Assembly: GCF_014204325.1 (NCBI RefSeq)
Contig: NZ_JACHKT010000026.1
Coordinates: 1 to 64,000, forward strand
Origin: Arcicella rosea
GTDB lineage: Bacteria > Bacteroidota > Bacteroidia > Cytophagales > Spirosomataceae
DNA length: 64,000 bases
Direction: 5' to 3'
The notes under the pieces were generated by a model. That model worked only from the letters and a program-made list of their open reading frames with translations. It searched no databases and was not told the DNA's origin. Position 1 is the first letter of the stretch. Every line of letters begins with the position of its first letter. A program made the translations under genes and the position numbers. Of the stretch, positions 62,245-64,000 are shown in pieces.

Positions 62245-64000
62245 ATGCAATTCTCTCATTTACACTGTCATACGCAATACTCTCTCTTAGACGGAGCTTC
62301 TAAAATTTCTGGACTTTTTGCCAAAGCCAAAGCTGATAATATGCCTGCCGTTGCCATTACCGACCACGGAAATATGTTTGGTGCTTTTCAGTTTGTGGCA
62401 GAAGCAGGGAAACATGAAGGCGTAAAGCCAATCGTAGGTTGTGAGTTTTATGTGGTAGAAGACCGTTTTAAAAAGCAATTCTCGAAAGAACAAAAAGATA
62501 AGCGTTATCATCAATTAATGTTAGCGAAAAATGCCGAAGGCTATGCCAATTTGGTGAAACTTTGTTCTTTGGGTTATATCGAAGGACTTTACGGAAAATA
62601 TCCTCGTATTGATAAAGAACTCATTTTAAAGTATCACAAAGGACTTATCGCCACTACTTGTTGTATTGGTGCGTCTGTTCCTCAAGCGATTCTGAGAGGA
62701 AGTGAAGATGAAGCTGAAAAGGAATTCAAATGGTGGTTGGATATTTTTGGGGAAGATTATTATGTAGAAGTACAAAATCACCAAATTCCAGACCAATTAA
62801 AGTGTAATGAAGTATTACTAAAATTTGCGAAGAAGTATAACGTAAAAGTAATTGCCTCAAACGATTCGCATTATTTAGACCAAAAAGATGCCAACGCACA
62901 TGATATTTTATTGTGTATCAACACAGGCGAAAAACAGGCAACACCTACTTATAAAGATGTTGACGATGGAGAATCAGTAAAAGGAAAGCGTTTTGCTTTT
63001 TATAATGATGAATTTTACTTCAAGAATACGCAAGAAATGACCAAACTTTGGTCGCATATTCCAGAAGCGATTGATAATACGAATGAAATTGTAGGCAAAA
63101 TTGATACACTTCGATTGAAGCAAGACATCATGTTGCCTAATTATGAAATCCCAGTTGGATTTCTTAGTCAGGATGATTACTTAGAATATCTTACTTGGGA
63201 AGGTGCAAGAAAACGCTACGGTGAAGCATGGGAAAGTATAGAAGTAAAAGACCGTTTGAGCTTTGAATTGCATACCATTCGCACGATGGGTTTCGCAGGT
63301 TACTTCTTGATTGTATCAGATTTTATCCGTGCTGGTCGTGAATTGGGCGTTTTTGTGGGGCCGGGTCGTGGTTCGGCGGCTGGTTCTGTGGTTGCGTATT
63401 GTATTGGTATTACGAATATTGATCCAATTAAGTATAATTTACTTTTTGAGCGTTTCTTGAATCCCGATCGTAAATCAATGCCCGATATTGATACGGATTT
63501 TGATGACGAAGGTCGTCAAAAAGTGATTGATTATGTGGTAGAAAAATACGGTAAACAACAAGTAGCACACATCGTTACTTACGGCACAATGGCGGCAAAA
63601 ATGTCTATCAAAGATGTTGCCCGTGTGATGGATTTACCATTGAATGAATCCAATGAATTAGCAAAATTAGTGCCTGACAAACCCGGCACTAATTTAAACA
63701 GAGTAATGAATGCCCCATTAATTGGTGAAAAATCACTCGCTGAAAAAGAACAGTTCCAAGCAGAAGATATAGAAAACGTTAAGAAACTCCGTGAAATCCG
63801 TAGAGAAGGTTCTTTGCGTTCAAAAGTATTAGAAGAAGCTTTGGTTTTAGAAGGTTCTGTGCGTGGAACGGGTATTCATGCCGCTGGGATTATTATTGCT
63901 CCAAAAGATTTAACAGAAATCCTTCCTGTTTATTCATCTAAAGAAGTAAACTTATTAATTACACAATTTGAAGGAAAAATCATTGAAGATGCTGGCGTAA
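62245..64000 (+). CDS. dnaE: DNA polymerase III alpha subunit, partial (C-terminus beyond window)
   Basis: The catalytic subunit of the replicative polymerase. 585 codons are visible without a stop. The PHP domain begins MQFSHLHCHTQYSLLDGASK, with the metal-binding HxH intact (H7, H9) and ITDHGNMFG following. The polymerase palm has VGPGRGSAAGS and PDIDTDFDDEGR, with catalytic aspartates D416 and D418 by analogy with E. coli D401 and D403. HAAGIIIAPKDL follows. An intact PHP metal site suggests intrinsic proofreading; this is inferred from other bacterial DnaE proteins. The start is set by the conserved N-terminus. Confidence 0.97.
   Translation, partial: MQFSHLHCHTQYSLLDGASKISGLFAKAKADNMPAVAITDHGNMFGAFQFVAEAGKHEGVKPIVGCEFYVVEDRFKKQFSKEQKDKRYHQLMLAKNAEGYANLVKLCSLGYIEGLYGKYPRIDKELILKYHKGLIATTCCIGASVPQAILRGSEDEAEKEFKWWLDIFGEDYYVEVQNHQIPDQLKCNEVLLKFAKKYNVKVIASNDSHYLDQKDANAHDILLCINTGEKQATPTYKDVDDGESVKGKRFAFYNDEFYFKNTQEMTKLWSHIPEAIDNTNEIVGKIDTLRLKQDIMLPNYEIPVGFLSQDDYLEYLTWEGARKRYGEAWESIEVKDRLSFELHTIRTMGFAGYFLIVSDFIRAGRELGVFVGPGRGSAAGSVVAYCIGITNIDPIKYNLLFERFLNPDRKSMPDIDTDFDDEGRQKVIDYVVEKYGKQQVAHIVTYGTMAAKMSIKDVARVMDLPLNESNELAKLVPDKPGTNLNRVMNAPLIGEKSLAEKEQFQAEDIENVKKLREIRREGSLRSKVLEEALVLEGSVRGTGIHAAGIIIAPKDLTEILPVYSSKEVNLLITQFEGKIIEDAGV

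Noticed and set aside
1-64000. tRNA, rRNA or riboswitch genes
   Set aside because: No cloverleaf with a T-loop GTTCGAATC-type sequence, rRNA segment or familiar riboswitch core was found by reading both strands; short or divergent RNAs could be missed.

Overview
The window is a chromosomal segment of an A+T-rich member of the phylum Bacteroidota, most likely order Cytophagales (Emticicia/Arcicella/Flectobacillus-like; this placement is an inference). Supporting signs are the gliding-motility gene gldC, type II and type III glutamine synthetases side by side, DUF4159, DUF4197 and DUF5686 genes, the long form of IspG, starts that lack Shine-Dalgarno sequences, and several exact copies of the Bacteroidota -7 promoter element TAnnTTTG. 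No rRNA or tRNA gene was recognised.

Layout. 1-15.4 kb is mostly core: the end of a probable transposase, mtaB, glnA (GSII) facing glnN (GSIII), a CPBP protease, rsmE, a DUF4159 protein, an acyl-CoA desaturase, an E2 acyltransferase with cinA, a DUF4197 lipoprotein, gldC, a thioredoxin-like protein and a small outer-membrane barrel. 15.5-22.2 kb is accessory: a helical/fibronectin-like protein preceded by a seven-copy 42-bp palindromic tandem array, four poorly conserved genes (one resembling Imm26 immunity proteins), three copies of a 33-bp palindrome, and a PAS protein with a histidine-kinase H-box but no ATPase domain. 22.2-32.3 kb carries envelope and hydrolytic genes: a GH2 glycosidase, a PIG-L deacetylase, a CHRD lipoprotein, a DUF5686 protein and a lipoprotein glucosaminidase. 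32.3-38.6 kb is a compact cluster of two alpha/beta hydrolases, an ATP-grasp ligase, a YbdK-type carboxylate-amine ligase, a class I glutamine amidotransferase and an unknown protein, which looks like a pathway for a small peptide or amide. 38.6-48 kb holds a TPR protein, an MmcQ/YjbR protein, ispG, folE with a 6-PTPS/QueD homologue, a GH109 glycosidase, and a sugar kinase/nucleotidyltransferase pair flanked by palindromic repeats.

48.4-55.8 kb is again accessory. A second 42-bp tandem array lies upstream of a helical plus carboxypeptidase-regulatory-like protein, repeating the layout at 16 kb. A translationally coupled three-gene operon follows: a membrane-anchored TerB-N/TerB-C-like protein, a BREX-BrxD-like P-loop ATPase and an Lhr/BrxHI-like SF2 helicase. 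This is a strong candidate defence or DNA-processing system. 56-64 kb returns to ordinary genes: an S10 carboxypeptidase, a class III aminotransferase, an SDR lacking the catalytic tyrosine, an SPFH protein, a lipoprotein, and the first 585 codons of dnaE, which runs off the end.

The candidates most worth pursuing are the TerB/ATPase/helicase operon, the amidoligase cluster, and the pair of loci that combine a 42-bp palindromic array with a downstream beta-sandwich protein.
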